Shown here in pieces: positions 1 to 7,852 of a stretch of DNA of 64,000 nt. The first letter of the stretch is position 1, and every line of letters starts with the position of its first letter. Made by a program: the position numbers and the translations under genes. Location: positions 1-64,000 of the forward strand of contig NZ_MAUE01000048.1 of NCBI RefSeq assembly GCF_001702265.1, written 5' to 3'. This DNA comes from Pseudomonas aylmerensis (GTDB lineage: Bacteria > Pseudomonadota > Gammaproteobacteria > Pseudomonadales > Pseudomonadaceae). The notes below the pieces were generated by a model. It searched no databases, was not told the origin of the DNA, and saw nothing but the letters and a program-made list of their open reading frames with translations.

Positions 1-2269
1 CATTACGCTCATATTTCCAGGCAGCCTCACCACGCCTTACCACCCGTACGAACCCATTGTCATGCTCGTAGGACGTCGGCTCATCGTCCCCCGGAAACAC
101 CGCCACCAAACGTCCGGCTTCGTCGTACTGATACGCCGTCACCGCGCCCAGCGGATCCTGCTCGACCGTCAACCGGCCTTTGTCATCGTAGGATCTGAAA
201 TGCTCGGCACCATCCGGGTCAATGCGCTGCACCAGTCGCGCACGCTGGTCGTGCACGTAGACTTCCTGGCTGCCATCAGCGTTAAACACCGTGACCTGCC
301 CGTGGTCATCCCAGGCATAACGCGTATCCATCTGCGAAAAGCTCGCCCAGTGGCGGACACACCGGGCGGCCTTGCCAGCGCGTTCCCACGCCCAGAAAAA
401 ACTCGCGCCACCGGCCAACTGCCGCTCAAGAATGACGTGCTGATCGTCGTACCGATAAACCTCGCTTTCGCCGACGGCATTGGTCGCCGAGACCAGTCGG
501 CCAGTGTCGTCGTAGGCGTAGGAAACAACGTTGTGCTCAGTCATCCACTCGAAAGGGCCATGGCCCTTGGCGCGCTGGATCTGGTAGTCCACCGCCACGA
601 TGCGACCCAACTCATAACGCAGGAACAGCGAACGCCCGACACCGTTATCCAGCCGCTCAATGCGCCCCAAAAGATCCCGGGCAATGCGCAGACGGTTGTC
701 ATACGCATCGCTGATCGCGGTCAGTATGCCGTCGCGAAAGTGGTAGAAGCGCGACGCCTGCGCCAACACCAGTTCATCCGGCGAAGCGCCTAAATAGATC
801 GCCGCTTCGGCCAGGCTATTGGTGATTGCGGGGCGAGCAACAGTCGGCATCGGAAACGAAGTAATGCGATTCTCATGGTCCGTCCACACGACGCAATTGC
901 CCGACACCGCAAGCCGATGCGCCAACGAATGACTCCAGCCAAACCCCAACCCGTCATCCATTTCCACCGCGCTGGTGCGGTACAAGCGGCTCCACTCAAA
1001 CGGCAAGACTCCATCCAACGTGCCATCGGTGAGAGTGAGCAATTCCTCCCCGGTAACCATCGACACGGGGCAGCCGTTGGTGACCGTCTTATCCGAAGAT
1101 GCCGCCGCATCGCCCTTCGGATTCGTCGATACAGCAGGCACATCATCCACACGCTCTTTTTGCTTCAGCACCGCGTTCTGCCGCGCCCGCCAGCGCATCT
1201 GCAGCGTGCCTTGCTTCACCCCGCCGACCACGCCGCGAACCGCTACCGCCTTGTAGCGATCCACCGCCTGCATGAACTTCGTCAGAATCTCCAGCACGCT
1301 CTGAACAAAACCTACAGCCGCCTTAACAATCTGTGCGCCATACCTGGCCAGCCGCAGGCTCAAATACGCCACAGCCGCCGCCGGCAATGCGATGGTCAGC
1401 ACCGCGCCAATCACCAGGTCAATCAGCAGCGACACCACAAACCCAGCGGCCACTTGCGCAATCTCACTGGGCGGCAATGCGTCCAACCAGATCATCGCCG
1501 TGCGCACCAGCAGGAACAGCGCCGCCTCATCACTGGCGAGCAACATCGCCTGTTCCATGACCTTGGGAGCATCGGTGGCGATTTGTGCGAGCTTGGCCGC
1601 TTCAGCCCCCAGCTGTTCGACGTACTTCAACGGGTCTGCAAGCATCGCCCGCACCAGCTGAATGCTGTCCCACACGTCCCGGATGGCGGCCCAACTGCCC
1701 GCCAGCACGCCGCTGCCAATCGCACTGGCTGTGGACTGCTGCCAATGCGGCTTGAAGCCTTGCCACTGTTCGCGAAGCCACCGCTCCAGGTCCGCCATCA
1801 GTCCGGAGTAGGAGGCGAAGAGCGCATCCACCTGCTCCTCGGAAACTGCGCCCTGTACCCGCACCTGATAGCGCCCGCCCGCGGCGCAGTGGTGTGAGCC
1901 CTTGCCATGCTCATCCAGCATGACCCGCGTGGAACTGCCGTCATCCAGCCCGATCACCTCGACCGGAATGTCGCCAATCGGCACGTCATACACCGAGTCG
2001 AATTTGCTCTCTATCTTCAGCTCGCCGCCCAACGGGCACACGGCAACACTGCCGATAAAGTTCGGGTCGCTCATGCTCACGGTTGTCTGCGAGTCACCGA
2101 CGCGCACCACCCGATCCATTCCCAGCAACGACGGCATATCCGCCGCATGGCTCATCGAATCCAGCGCCTGCGAATACCAGGCGCCCATCTGCTGGCGATA
2201 AGTCACCAGGCTCTGATGAAAGCCATCCAGCTCATGTTCGATAGAGGCAATGTGGGAAGCGTTGGTCAT
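1..2269 (-). CDS. RHS-repeat polymorphic toxin, 5' part (runs off the window)
   Basis: This leftward frame is open from an ATG at 2269 to the window edge (about 756 residues, no stop), so it is the N-terminal part of a larger protein. Residues 1-395 form a non-repetitive leader with a hydrophobic stretch near residues 255-310 that could span a membrane. A DUF6531-type segment with the motif NGCPVSMVTGEELL starts near residue 397. From about residue 540 there are YD/RHS repeats (for example YDDTGRL, YDDKGRL, YDEAGRL). RHS proteins build a hollow shell that encloses a C-terminal toxin, often exported by type VI secretion. The toxin tip and immunity gene lie outside the window, so the activity is unknown. 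No VgrG, PAAR or EagR partner is visible. Confidence 0.9.
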   Translation of the reverse strand, partial: MTNASHIASIEHELDGFHQSLVTYRQQMGAWYSQALDSMSHAADMPSLLGMDRVVRVGDSQTTVSMSDPNFIGSVAVCPLGGELKIESKFDSVYDVPIGDIPVEVIGLDDGSSTRVMLDEHGKGSHHCAAGGRYQVRVQGAVSEEQVDALFASYSGLMADLERWLREQWQGFKPHWQQSTASAIGSGVLAGSWAAIRDVWDSIQLVRAMLADPLKYVEQLGAEAAKLAQIATDAPKVMEQAMLLASDEAALFLLVRTAMIWLDALPPSEIAQVAAGFVVSLLIDLVIGAVLTIALPAAAVAYLSLRLARYGAQIVKAAVGFVQSVLEILTKFMQAVDRYKAVAVRGVVGGVKQGTLQMRWRARQNAVLKQKERVDDVPAVSTNPKGDAAASSDKTVTNGCPVSMVTGEELLTLTDGTLDGVLPFEWSRLYRTSAVEMDDGLGFGWSHSLAHRLAVSGNCVVWTDHENRITSFPMPTVARPAITNSLAEAAIYLGASPDELVLAQASRFYHFRDGILTAISDAYDNRLRIARDLLGRIERLDNGVGRSLFLRYELGRIVAVDYQIQRAKGHGPFEWMTEHNVVSYAYDDTGRLVSATNAVGESEVYRYDDQHVILERQLAGGASFFWAWERAGKAARCVRHWASFSQMDTRYAWDDHGQVTVFNADGSQEVYVHDQRARLVQRIDPDGAEHFRSYDDKGRLTVEQDPLGAVTAYQYDEAGRLVAVFPGDDEPTSYEHDNGFVRVVRRGEAAWKYERN

Positions 2270-2643
2270 CCGTGACGTCTCGGCAGAGGGCAAGGCGTCG
2301 GAGTCTGCCGCAGTAAAAAGCGGCTGGATGAACGGCGGGGAAAATCAGAAAGGGCTTACTACTGAAGCGTAAAAGTCAGCGCTAACTCACAGCCGATTGC
2401 TACCTCCAATGGCGACCTTGCTCATTGACGAACAGTGCCCGCTGCTTCTTTTTAGCGGGGTTTCAAATTCCAACGGCTGCGTCTGCATTCTTTGCAACGC
2501 GGCAATTGGCGTGGACAGCTCTCGCTTATCGCGGGCGATGGCAAGTGTCGTGAGGGCGCAGCGCGTATAGGTGAGACTCAAGGCGTGCCTGAAACAACGA
2601 AAGCCTGCTTTTCAGGGCAGGCTTGTCGCGAATCTCGGCTGAC
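2270..2643. other. Intergenic stretch between RHS gene and hydrolase gene
   Basis: About 370 bases without a convincing gene. It must hold the promoter of the leftward RHS gene and, near 2602-2625, the terminator hairpin of the hydrolase gene. A 64-codon leftward open frame at 2387-2581 has no recognisable product and no clear ribosome-binding site, so I do not call it. Confidence 0.5.
2602..2625 (-). terminator. Hairpin terminator after the isochorismatase-like gene
   Basis: The arms AAGCCTGC (2602-2609) and GCAGGCTT (2618-2625) pair perfectly over 8 bp around an 8-base loop. It lies about 20 bases past the stop of the leftward hydrolase gene, and a T-rich tract follows on the minus strand. 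Confidence 0.65.
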
Positions 2644-3276
2644 TTACTGCTGATGAGCCGTCAGCGCCGCATACCCATTCATCAAGTTGCGATAGTTCGG
2701 AATACGCTGCGACAACAGATTCCCCAGGCCTTCAATGTCGTTGCGCCAGTCGCCCTGCAACTCACACGCTACCGAGAACCAATTCATCAACTGTGCACCG
2801 GCCTGTGTCATACGGCTCCATGCGGCCTGCTGCACCGTGGTGTTGAAGGTGCCGGACGCATCCGTCACCACGAACACCTCGAACCCTTCCGCCAGCGCCG
2901 ACAAGGTCGGGAACGCTACGCACACATCCGTGACCACGCCGGCGATGATGATCTGCTTGCGGCCGGTGGCCTTGATTGCCTTGACGAAGTCTTCGTTGTC
3001 CCACGCGTTGATCTGACCAGGTCGGGCGATGTACGGCGCGTCCGGGAACATCGCTTTCAACTCCGGCACCAGCGGGCCATTGGGGCCTTGCTCGAAGCTG
3101 GTGGTGAGGATCGTCGGCAGGTTGAAGAACTTCGCCAGGTCGGCCAGGGCCAGCACGTTGTTCTTGAACTCGTTGGGCGAGAAGTCCTGGACCAGGGAGA
3201 TCAGGCCGGTCTGGTGGTCGACCAGCAGTACGATGGCGTCGTCTTTGTTCAAGCGGTTGTAGGTTGCAGTGCTCAT
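2644..3276 (-). CDS. YcaC-like cysteine hydrolase (isochorismatase superfamily)
   Basis: A 210-residue protein close in length and pattern to E. coli YcaC (about 208 residues). Asp20 in the strand IVLLVDHQ and Cys119 in GVVTDVCV are the expected catalytic acid and nucleophile of the isochorismatase-like cysteine hydrolase fold. Family members hydrolyse amides or related bonds, but the YcaC substrate is not established, so the reaction is left open. No signal peptide is seen, so it is probably cytosolic. The start follows an AAAGGATT ribosome-binding site. The gene is monocistronic: it has a candidate promoter at 3292-3320 and a hairpin terminator, and is divergent from the yjf-like operon. 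Confidence 0.85.
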   Translation of the reverse strand: MSTATYNRLNKDDAIVLLVDHQTGLISLVQDFSPNEFKNNVLALADLAKFFNLPTILTTSFEQGPNGPLVPELKAMFPDAPYIARPGQINAWDNEDFVKAIKATGRKQIIIAGVVTDVCVAFPTLSALAEGFEVFVVTDASGTFNTTVQQAAWSRMTQAGAQLMNWFSVACELQGDWRNDIEGLGNLLSQRIPNYRNLMNGYAALTAHQQ

Positions 3277-3291
3277 GGTTGAATCCTTTTT

Positions 3292-3320
3292 TGTTTAGGT
3301 TGGTTGGGCGTTGCGTTCAA
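3292..3320 (-). promoter_or_regulatory. Candidate sigma-70 promoter of the YcaC-like gene
   Basis: Reading leftward, TTGAAC (3320-3315) and TAAACA (3297-3292) are separated by 17 bases. This places transcription start about ten bases upstream of the ribosome-binding site. It is a prediction from hexamer match and spacing only. Confidence 0.4.
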
Positions 3321-3457
3321 CATGGGCACAGATTAATGGGTGGGCTGCGGGGGATAAATCGGCTGGGACAGGTAATACCGTCAACTCAGAAGAGACAATT
3401 GTCGGGTGGGCAAGAGGATAGGTCTTTTTAGTGACATGAAAATGTAAGGAGAAAAAT

Positions 3458-3469
3458 CTCACGCGTGAG
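3458..3469. promoter_or_regulatory. Operator-like palindrome, copy 1
   Basis: The perfect 12-bp palindrome CTCACGCGTGAG ends four bases before the predicted -35 hexamer of the yjf-like operon. An identical copy sits 46 bp downstream on the other side of the promoter, so the pair looks like a double operator for a dimeric regulator. Confidence 0.6.
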
Positions 3470-3472
3470 CTA

Positions 3473-3501
3473 TTGAGTACGGCAAAAATAGCCTGTAGAT
3501 T
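3473..3501 (+). promoter_or_regulatory. Candidate promoter of the yjf-like operon
   Basis: TTGAGT (3473-3478) and TAGATT (3496-3501) are separated by 17 bases. The element fits exactly between two identical 12-bp palindromes, so bound regulator would cover both edges of RNA polymerase. Start of transcription would fall near 3508, inside the second palindrome. Confidence 0.45.
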
Positions 3502-3503
3502 TT

Positions 3504-3515
3504 CTCACGCGTGAG
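3504..3515. promoter_or_regulatory. Operator-like palindrome, copy 2
   Basis: A second exact copy of CTCACGCGTGAG, two bases after the predicted -10 hexamer and 23 bases before the first ATG of the operon. It overlaps the predicted transcription start. Confidence 0.6.
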
Positions 3516-3538
3516 TTTTTCACACCGAGGTCAGTACC

Positions 3539-4228
3539 ATGAAAAGCAGCTCTCCATCGAACCCGCCCGCCGGGCTCGATTCCGATCCAGCAAGCCTTCA
3601 GGGAGAGCGCTTGAAGCCGTCTGCGAAAAAACCATCGAGCTTTTACATGAAGCAGATGCGCGCAGGCCTGGCGGCCGCCGGCTACGTGAAACACGAAACT
3701 TGGGTGCTTCCCGAAAACCGAAGCCTGCTCAAGCAGATGGAGAAACAGCTTCGCCAGCCGATTCTGGCTGGCTCATTCATGTCGGAGAATTTCATGAGCG
3801 CAGGTACCAACTGGAATATCGATCGCCTCTTCACGGCCTTCCAGGCCTTGGATGAAGTGGTCTCCAACGACATTACGCTTTCTCTCGTTCAAGGCTCCGA
3901 GTCCAGCATCAAGCTGGAAATGAACGACTTCGGTGGCTTGCCGATTTACATCGCGGTGGTGGGCGAGCAGATCATCGTGGATACCGTGCTGGTCGATGTC
4001 GAGTCCATCAATGACGTCGCGAAGTTCAATGACGCGGTGTTGCGCAGCCGGGAAATGTTCCCGCTGTCCTCGATCGGTATCGAGTCCATGCCGAACGGGC
4101 AGGTGGTCTACAACATGTTCGGCGCGTTGAGCTCCGACTCCAGCCTGACCAATATCGTGACCGAGGTGAAAACCCTCGTCGACAACGTGCAACGCGCCAG
4201 CGAAGCCTTCGAACGTTTCTTCAATTAA
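3539..4228 (+). CDS. yjfI: YjfI-like DUF2170 protein with DNA-binding-like N-terminus
   Basis: First gene of the operon, 229 residues; the ATG follows a GAGG site. The C-terminal two thirds (about residues 75-229) match what I know of the DUF2170/YjfI family, which pairs with PspA-like YjfJ. The family protein in E. coli is much shorter (about 133 residues). The extra N-terminus has a charged, proline-rich stretch (1-32). A segment at about 33-72 follows it, including MRAGLAAAGYVKHETWVLPENR. That segment resembles the MRAxGLRPVxxWVPDxR core of MazE-type ribbon-helix-helix antitoxins. I infer a possible DNA-binding role at the two palindromes just upstream. The biochemical function of DUF2170 is unknown. 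Confidence 0.75.
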   Translation: MKSSSPSNPPAGLDSDPASLQGERLKPSAKKPSSFYMKQMRAGLAAAGYVKHETWVLPENRSLLKQMEKQLRQPILAGSFMSENFMSAGTNWNIDRLFTAFQALDEVVSNDITLSLVQGSESSIKLEMNDFGGLPIYIAVVGEQIIVDTVLVDVESINDVAKFNDAVLRSREMFPLSSIGIESMPNGQVVYNMFGALSSDSSLTNIVTEVKTLVDNVQRASEAFERFFN

Positions 4229-4245
4229 GTATTCGGGAGTATCCA

Positions 4246-4944
4246 ATGACTCAGTCCATCTGGAGCAAACTGTTCACCGCGCTGCGTGGCGGTGCCAGCG
4301 AAGTCGGCGAATCAATCGTCGACCAACAGACCCTGCGCATCCTCGATCAGGAAATTCGCGATGCCGACACCGCGCTGGCCAACGCCAAGCGTGAGTTGGT
4401 CAGCATCATGGCCAAGCACAAATTGGCGACCGATCGCGTCAGCGAGTACGACGCCAAGATCAAGGACCTGGAAGCCAAGGCGGTTGCGGCCCTGCAGGCC
4501 AATCGTGAAGACCTCGCCCTGGAAGTGGCCGAAGCGATTTCGACCCTGACCAACGAGCGGGAAGTAGAGCACAAGCAGGCCACCGAGTTCGGCGGCTACG
4601 CGGACAGCATGCGCAAGGACATCACCAAGGCCGAAAGCCGGATCAAGAGCCTGCGCCAGCAGGTGGACATGGCCAAGGCTCGCGAAAGCGTGCAGAAGGC
4701 CCAGGTCAGCGCGTCCATCGCCAGCGGTGGTGCCAACGGCAAGCTGGAGACTGCCGTCGGTACGCTGAATCGTCTGCAGGCCAAGCAGCAGCAACGCGCT
4801 GCTGAACTGCAAGCCCAGGATGAACTGGCCGAAGCGTCGACCGGTACCGACCTGGAGCGCAAGCTGCGCGAAGCCGGGATCACGCCGGACGAAGGCAGCG
4901 CCAATGCGATCCTGGAGCGTCTGAAGCAGAAGTCGGCCGAGTAA
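4246..4944 (+). CDS. yjfJ: PspA/IM30 family protein (YjfJ-like)
   Basis: A 232-residue, almost entirely helical and charged protein without signal peptide. It has the long coiled coil of PspA/IM30/Vipp1 proteins (about residues 25-190), rich in Glu, Lys, Ala and Gln. These proteins are ESCRT-III relatives that assemble on the cytoplasmic face of stressed membranes. The N-terminal helix (SIWSKLFTALRGGASEVGES) could bind the membrane. It lies 17 bases after the DUF2170 gene, as in the E. coli yjfIJ pair. No PspF-type regulator or PspBC partner is nearby, so this is the Yjf branch and not the classical psp operon. Confidence 0.88.
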   Translation: MTQSIWSKLFTALRGGASEVGESIVDQQTLRILDQEIRDADTALANAKRELVSIMAKHKLATDRVSEYDAKIKDLEAKAVAALQANREDLALEVAEAISTLTNEREVEHKQATEFGGYADSMRKDITKAESRIKSLRQQVDMAKARESVQKAQVSASIASGGANGKLETAVGTLNRLQAKQQQRAAELQAQDELAEASTGTDLERKLREAGITPDEGSANAILERLKQKSAE

Positions 4945-4962
4945 GCGAAGGGCGAACACTGT

Positions 4963-4997
4963 AGCTGTGGCGGGGGAGCAAGCTCACTCGCCACGGC
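4963..4997. repeat. Imperfect REP-like inverted repeat
   Basis: AGC-GTGGCG and CGCCAC-GCT arms flank a GGGGAGCAAGCTCACT centre in the gap between the PspA-like and rhomboid genes. It looks like a decayed REP palindrome. It could also weaken read-through into the rest of the operon. Confidence 0.45.
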
Positions 4998-5060
4998 TGC
5001 AGGGCTCTTTCTTAACGGACTGGCTTTATAGGCTCTGCCCTTTTTTACGTTGAGGTCTGG

Positions 5061-5621
5061 ATGGACGCCCTGAAGGGTTTCAAGACAATCGCCGGGCTGG
5101 CGCTGTTCATGGTCGCGCTGCAACTGCTCAATGTGGCGACCGGTTACAGCCTCATGGCGTTCGGGCTGGTCCCGAGAACACTGCAGGGGTTGTTCGGCAT
5201 CCTCGCCTCACCGTTTTTGCACGGGTCTTTCGCCCACCTCAGCGCGAACGTGATTGCCTTTTTGATCCTGGGTACGTTGGTGATTATCGAAGGGCTCCAT
5301 CGGTTCGTCAGCGTCAGCGCGATCATCATCCTGCTGGGCGGCTCGCTGGTCTGGCTGTTCGGTTTTGCGGGCGTGCATGTGGGCGCCAGCGGTTGGGTAT
5401 TCGGGTTGTGGGCCTACCTGTTGTCTCGCGCCTGGTTTCACCGAAGCTGGAGCAACCTGTTAACGGCTGGTGTCGTGGCGGTGCTGTATGGCGGGCTGGT
5501 CCTGGGCTTCCTGCCTCGACAGGGCATCTCCTTCGAGGGGCATCTGTTTGGTGCATTCGCCGGATTTATTGCAGCCAAGGTACTTCTCTCCAAACCACGC
5601 AGCAGGTTTAATGCCGGCTGA
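5061..5621 (+). CDS. Rhomboid family intramembrane serine protease
   Basis: A 186-residue membrane protein with about six hydrophobic segments. The rhomboid signatures are complete: H54-x4-H59-x3-N63 in the second segment, the nucleophile Ser110 in GASG (108-111), and His161 in the last segment. Rhomboids cleave transmembrane helices inside the bilayer. The substrate is unknown. Its position between a PspA-like gene and an ion-channel gene suggests work on a membrane protein of the same system; the E. coli yjf operon has no rhomboid. It starts 116 bases after the previous gene, behind a GTTGAGGTCTGG site. Confidence 0.88.
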   Translation: MDALKGFKTIAGLALFMVALQLLNVATGYSLMAFGLVPRTLQGLFGILASPFLHGSFAHLSANVIAFLILGTLVIIEGLHRFVSVSAIIILLGGSLVWLFGFAGVHVGASGWVFGLWAYLLSRAWFHRSWSNLLTAGVVAVLYGGLVLGFLPRQGISFEGHLFGAFAGFIAAKVLLSKPRSRFNAG

Positions 5622-5694
5622 GCGCACTTGAGCATCCAGATGTCGAGGCGATGACGTCATCAGGAATCAAGTACCCAGGGAGTCAGGGACTGAA

Positions 5695-6729
5695 ATGTCG
5701 ATTTTTCTTCTGTTGCGCCTGTACGCCTCGTCCCTCTTTCACCGCTTCGGTTGGGCAGGCCTGGTGATTGCCCTGGGCGTCCACCTGAGCACGGCTTACC
5801 TGGGCCTGGTGTATCTGGGCGAACAACACCTCACCGCGCCCGCCACATTTGTTTACTTCTATCTCACCACCACGCTGACCGTCGGCTATGGCGATCTTGC
5901 GCCGCAGACTTCGGCGGGGCGCGTGTTCGTGGCGACCTGGGTCATGCTCGGCGGTATTGCGCTGCTGACAGCAGCCATCGGCAAAACCACCAGCAGTGTC
6001 ATCGATGCATGGAGAAAAGGCATGAAGGGCAAAGGCGATTTCACCGGCAAGGTCGGCCATACCGTGCTTATTGGCTGGGAAGGCGCGTCCAGTGAACGGG
6101 TCATTGAGTTGCTGCTGCAAGACGAAACCTCGAACGACAACCTGATCGTCATCTGCGACTGCACCCTCGACGAAAACCCGATGCCGGGCAAAGCGGCGTT
6201 CATCCGTGGTGACAGCCTGTCCTCCACCGCGCTGTTGCGGCGTGCCGGAGTGCCCGGTGCCGAGCGTGTGCTGGTGCGAACCCCGTCCGACGACCTGACG
6301 CTGGCCACCGTGCTGGCGGTGAATCAATTGAACCCTGTCGGGCATGTGGTCGCGCACTTCAATGAAAGTGAGATTGCTGCACTGGCCAGCTCCTACGCAC
6401 CCAGCCTGGAGTGCACCTCCAGCATGGCCATCGAGATGCTGGTGCGCGCTTCCCAGGATCCGGGCTCGTCGGTGGTCATTAATGAGCTGCTGTGCGTGGG
6501 GCAGGGCGCCACCCAATACCTGATGAAATTGCCTTCGACCTTCGAAGCCACCTTCGGCGACCTGTACACGCGGATGAAAGAACACCACAACGCCACCCTC
6601 ATCGGCTATCGCGCCCAAGGCGCCCAGCAACCGTCGATCAACCCGCCGAGCGCCACGCGCGTTGAAGGCGGCGAACTCTTCTACATTGCCTCCACCCGCC
6701 TCAAGGAAATCTCCAATGGGATGGTTTAA
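5695..6729 (+). CDS. Two-helix ion channel with RCK/TrkA-N-like domain
   Basis: A 344-residue protein. Two N-terminal transmembrane helices (about 18-42 and 76-97) flank a pore loop with the potassium selectivity filter T62-V-G-Y-G-D67. The cytosolic remainder begins with a Rossmann-like strand (GHTVLIGWEG) and has the RGDSLSSTALLRRAGVPGAERVLV pattern typical of RCK/TrkA-N regulatory domains. A potassium channel gated by a nucleotide or ion ligand is the natural reading; the ligand is not predictable. The reading frame overlaps the next gene by 14 bases, indicating translational coupling. Confidence 0.88.
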   Translation: MSIFLLLRLYASSLFHRFGWAGLVIALGVHLSTAYLGLVYLGEQHLTAPATFVYFYLTTTLTVGYGDLAPQTSAGRVFVATWVMLGGIALLTAAIGKTTSSVIDAWRKGMKGKGDFTGKVGHTVLIGWEGASSERVIELLLQDETSNDNLIVICDCTLDENPMPGKAAFIRGDSLSSTALLRRAGVPGAERVLVRTPSDDLTLATVLAVNQLNPVGHVVAHFNESEIAALASSYAPSLECTSSMAIEMLVRASQDPGSSVVINELLCVGQGATQYLMKLPSTFEATFGDLYTRMKEHHNATLIGYRAQGAQQPSINPPSATRVEGGELFYIASTRLKEISNGMV

Positions 6730-7390
6730 ACAGTTGATGGGGCTTGAGGCCCCGAACGCGAACCCACAGTCGAACCGGCCCGCCGCCGAAGCCCTGCCGA
6801 CCACCGGTCCGCTGGGCCTGGCTCCAGGCAAAGGGGTGATGTTCGACGCCACCCTGAAGTTGTTGCTCGACGGGCATACCTCGGTGGTGATCCCTGGCAC
6901 CCAGGAAATCTGGAGTAACGGCACCGTCGACCTCGGGCAGTCGACCTGGCTGTCGCGCTATTACATGAACGACGAAGATTACTGGCTGCAGGTGCACACC
7001 ACAGGCGACATCGCCGGGCAGGTCGAGTCCGTCATCCTGTTCAACTACCTCAGTTACGTCACCATCAGCAGCGAAGCCGAACTGCGCCGGCTGGCGGGGC
7101 CCCAGAGCCTGATCGGGTTGCCGACCTACACCCACAACGGCGTCGAATACACGCGCGTATGGGGCAGCGAGGAGGGCCAGACCGAGCTGGTGGCAATGAG
7201 CGAGCAAGTGATAAACCCCGAGAATTCCTACAGCGTCGAACACCGCTCAATGCTATACGCCCGTGACACAGGCCTGACCGATCGACGCGAGTTCCTGCTG
7301 TTTTCCGTCGAAGAAGACGCGGAAGGCACCATCAGCCTGAGCACGTCGCTGGGCATTTCGCTGTACACAACCGACTTGAATGCGCTCTAA
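6716..7390 (+). CDS. yjfK: DUF2491 protein (YjfK-like)
   Basis: A 224-residue soluble protein with the layout of the DUF2491/YjfK family; function unknown. I use the ATG at 6716 (MGWFKQLMGLE). An upstream in-frame ATG at 6662 would extend 68 bases into the channel gene with a low-complexity leader. The chosen start overlaps the channel gene's 3' end by 14 bases. Family homologues accompany DUF350, DUF1190 and PspA genes in enterobacteria, which supports the operon assignment. There is no membrane segment. Confidence 0.78.
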   Translation: MGWFKQLMGLEAPNANPQSNRPAAEALPTTGPLGLAPGKGVMFDATLKLLLDGHTSVVIPGTQEIWSNGTVDLGQSTWLSRYYMNDEDYWLQVHTTGDIAGQVESVILFNYLSYVTISSEAELRRLAGPQSLIGLPTYTHNGVEYTRVWGSEEGQTELVAMSEQVINPENSYSVEHRSMLYARDTGLTDRREFLLFSVEEDAEGTISLSTSLGISLYTTDLNAL

Positions 7391-7405
7391 AAAAGGAAGC
7401 AGTCC

Positions 7406-7834
7406 ATGCTAGAAGCTCTCTCCATTTCCCTGAACAAAGCCGCCGTGCTCGGGTTTGTCACCTACATCCTCGGTGCGGCCGTCCTGTTCATGCTGTTCCA
7501 GTTCATCTACACCCGTGTGACCCCGCACAAGGAGTTCGAGCTGATCCGTGCGGGTAACGTGTCCGCGGCGGTCGCCCTGGGCGGCGCCATCGTCGGTTTC
7601 GCCATTCCGGCCAGCAACGTGATTGCCTACTCGATCAGCATCCTCGACTTCGTTGTCTGGGCGGTGATCGCAGCCGTCGTCCAGTTGTTGGCGTTCCTGC
7701 TGACCAGCCTGGTGCTCAAAGGCACGTCCGAGCGCATCAAGAACGGCGAACTCGCGGCCGGCATCTATGTGGCCGCCGTGGCCATCAGCGTCGGCATGTT
7801 GAATGCCGCGTGCATGACGCCTACCCAGAACTGA
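7406..7834 (+). CDS. yjfL: DUF350 membrane protein (YjfL-like)
   Basis: A 142-residue protein with four hydrophobic segments (about 12-33, 51-70, 77-103 and 115-135), as expected for DUF350/YjfL, usually found as two internal repeats of two helices. It starts 15 bases after yjfK behind an AAAAAGGAAG site. Its molecular role is unknown; the neighbours point to inner-membrane homeostasis. Confidence 0.85.
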   Translation: MLEALSISLNKAAVLGFVTYILGAAVLFMLFQFIYTRVTPHKEFELIRAGNVSAAVALGGAIVGFAIPASNVIAYSISILDFVVWAVIAAVVQLLAFLLTSLVLKGTSERIKNGELAAGIYVAAVAISVGMLNAACMTPTQN

Positions 7835-7852
7835 TCGCGCACGGAGCTCCCG

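Noticed and set aside
2387..2581. A 64-codon leftward frame in the gap before the YcaC-like gene
   Set aside because: No ribosome-binding site, no family resemblance, unremarkable composition. It cannot be separated from chance.
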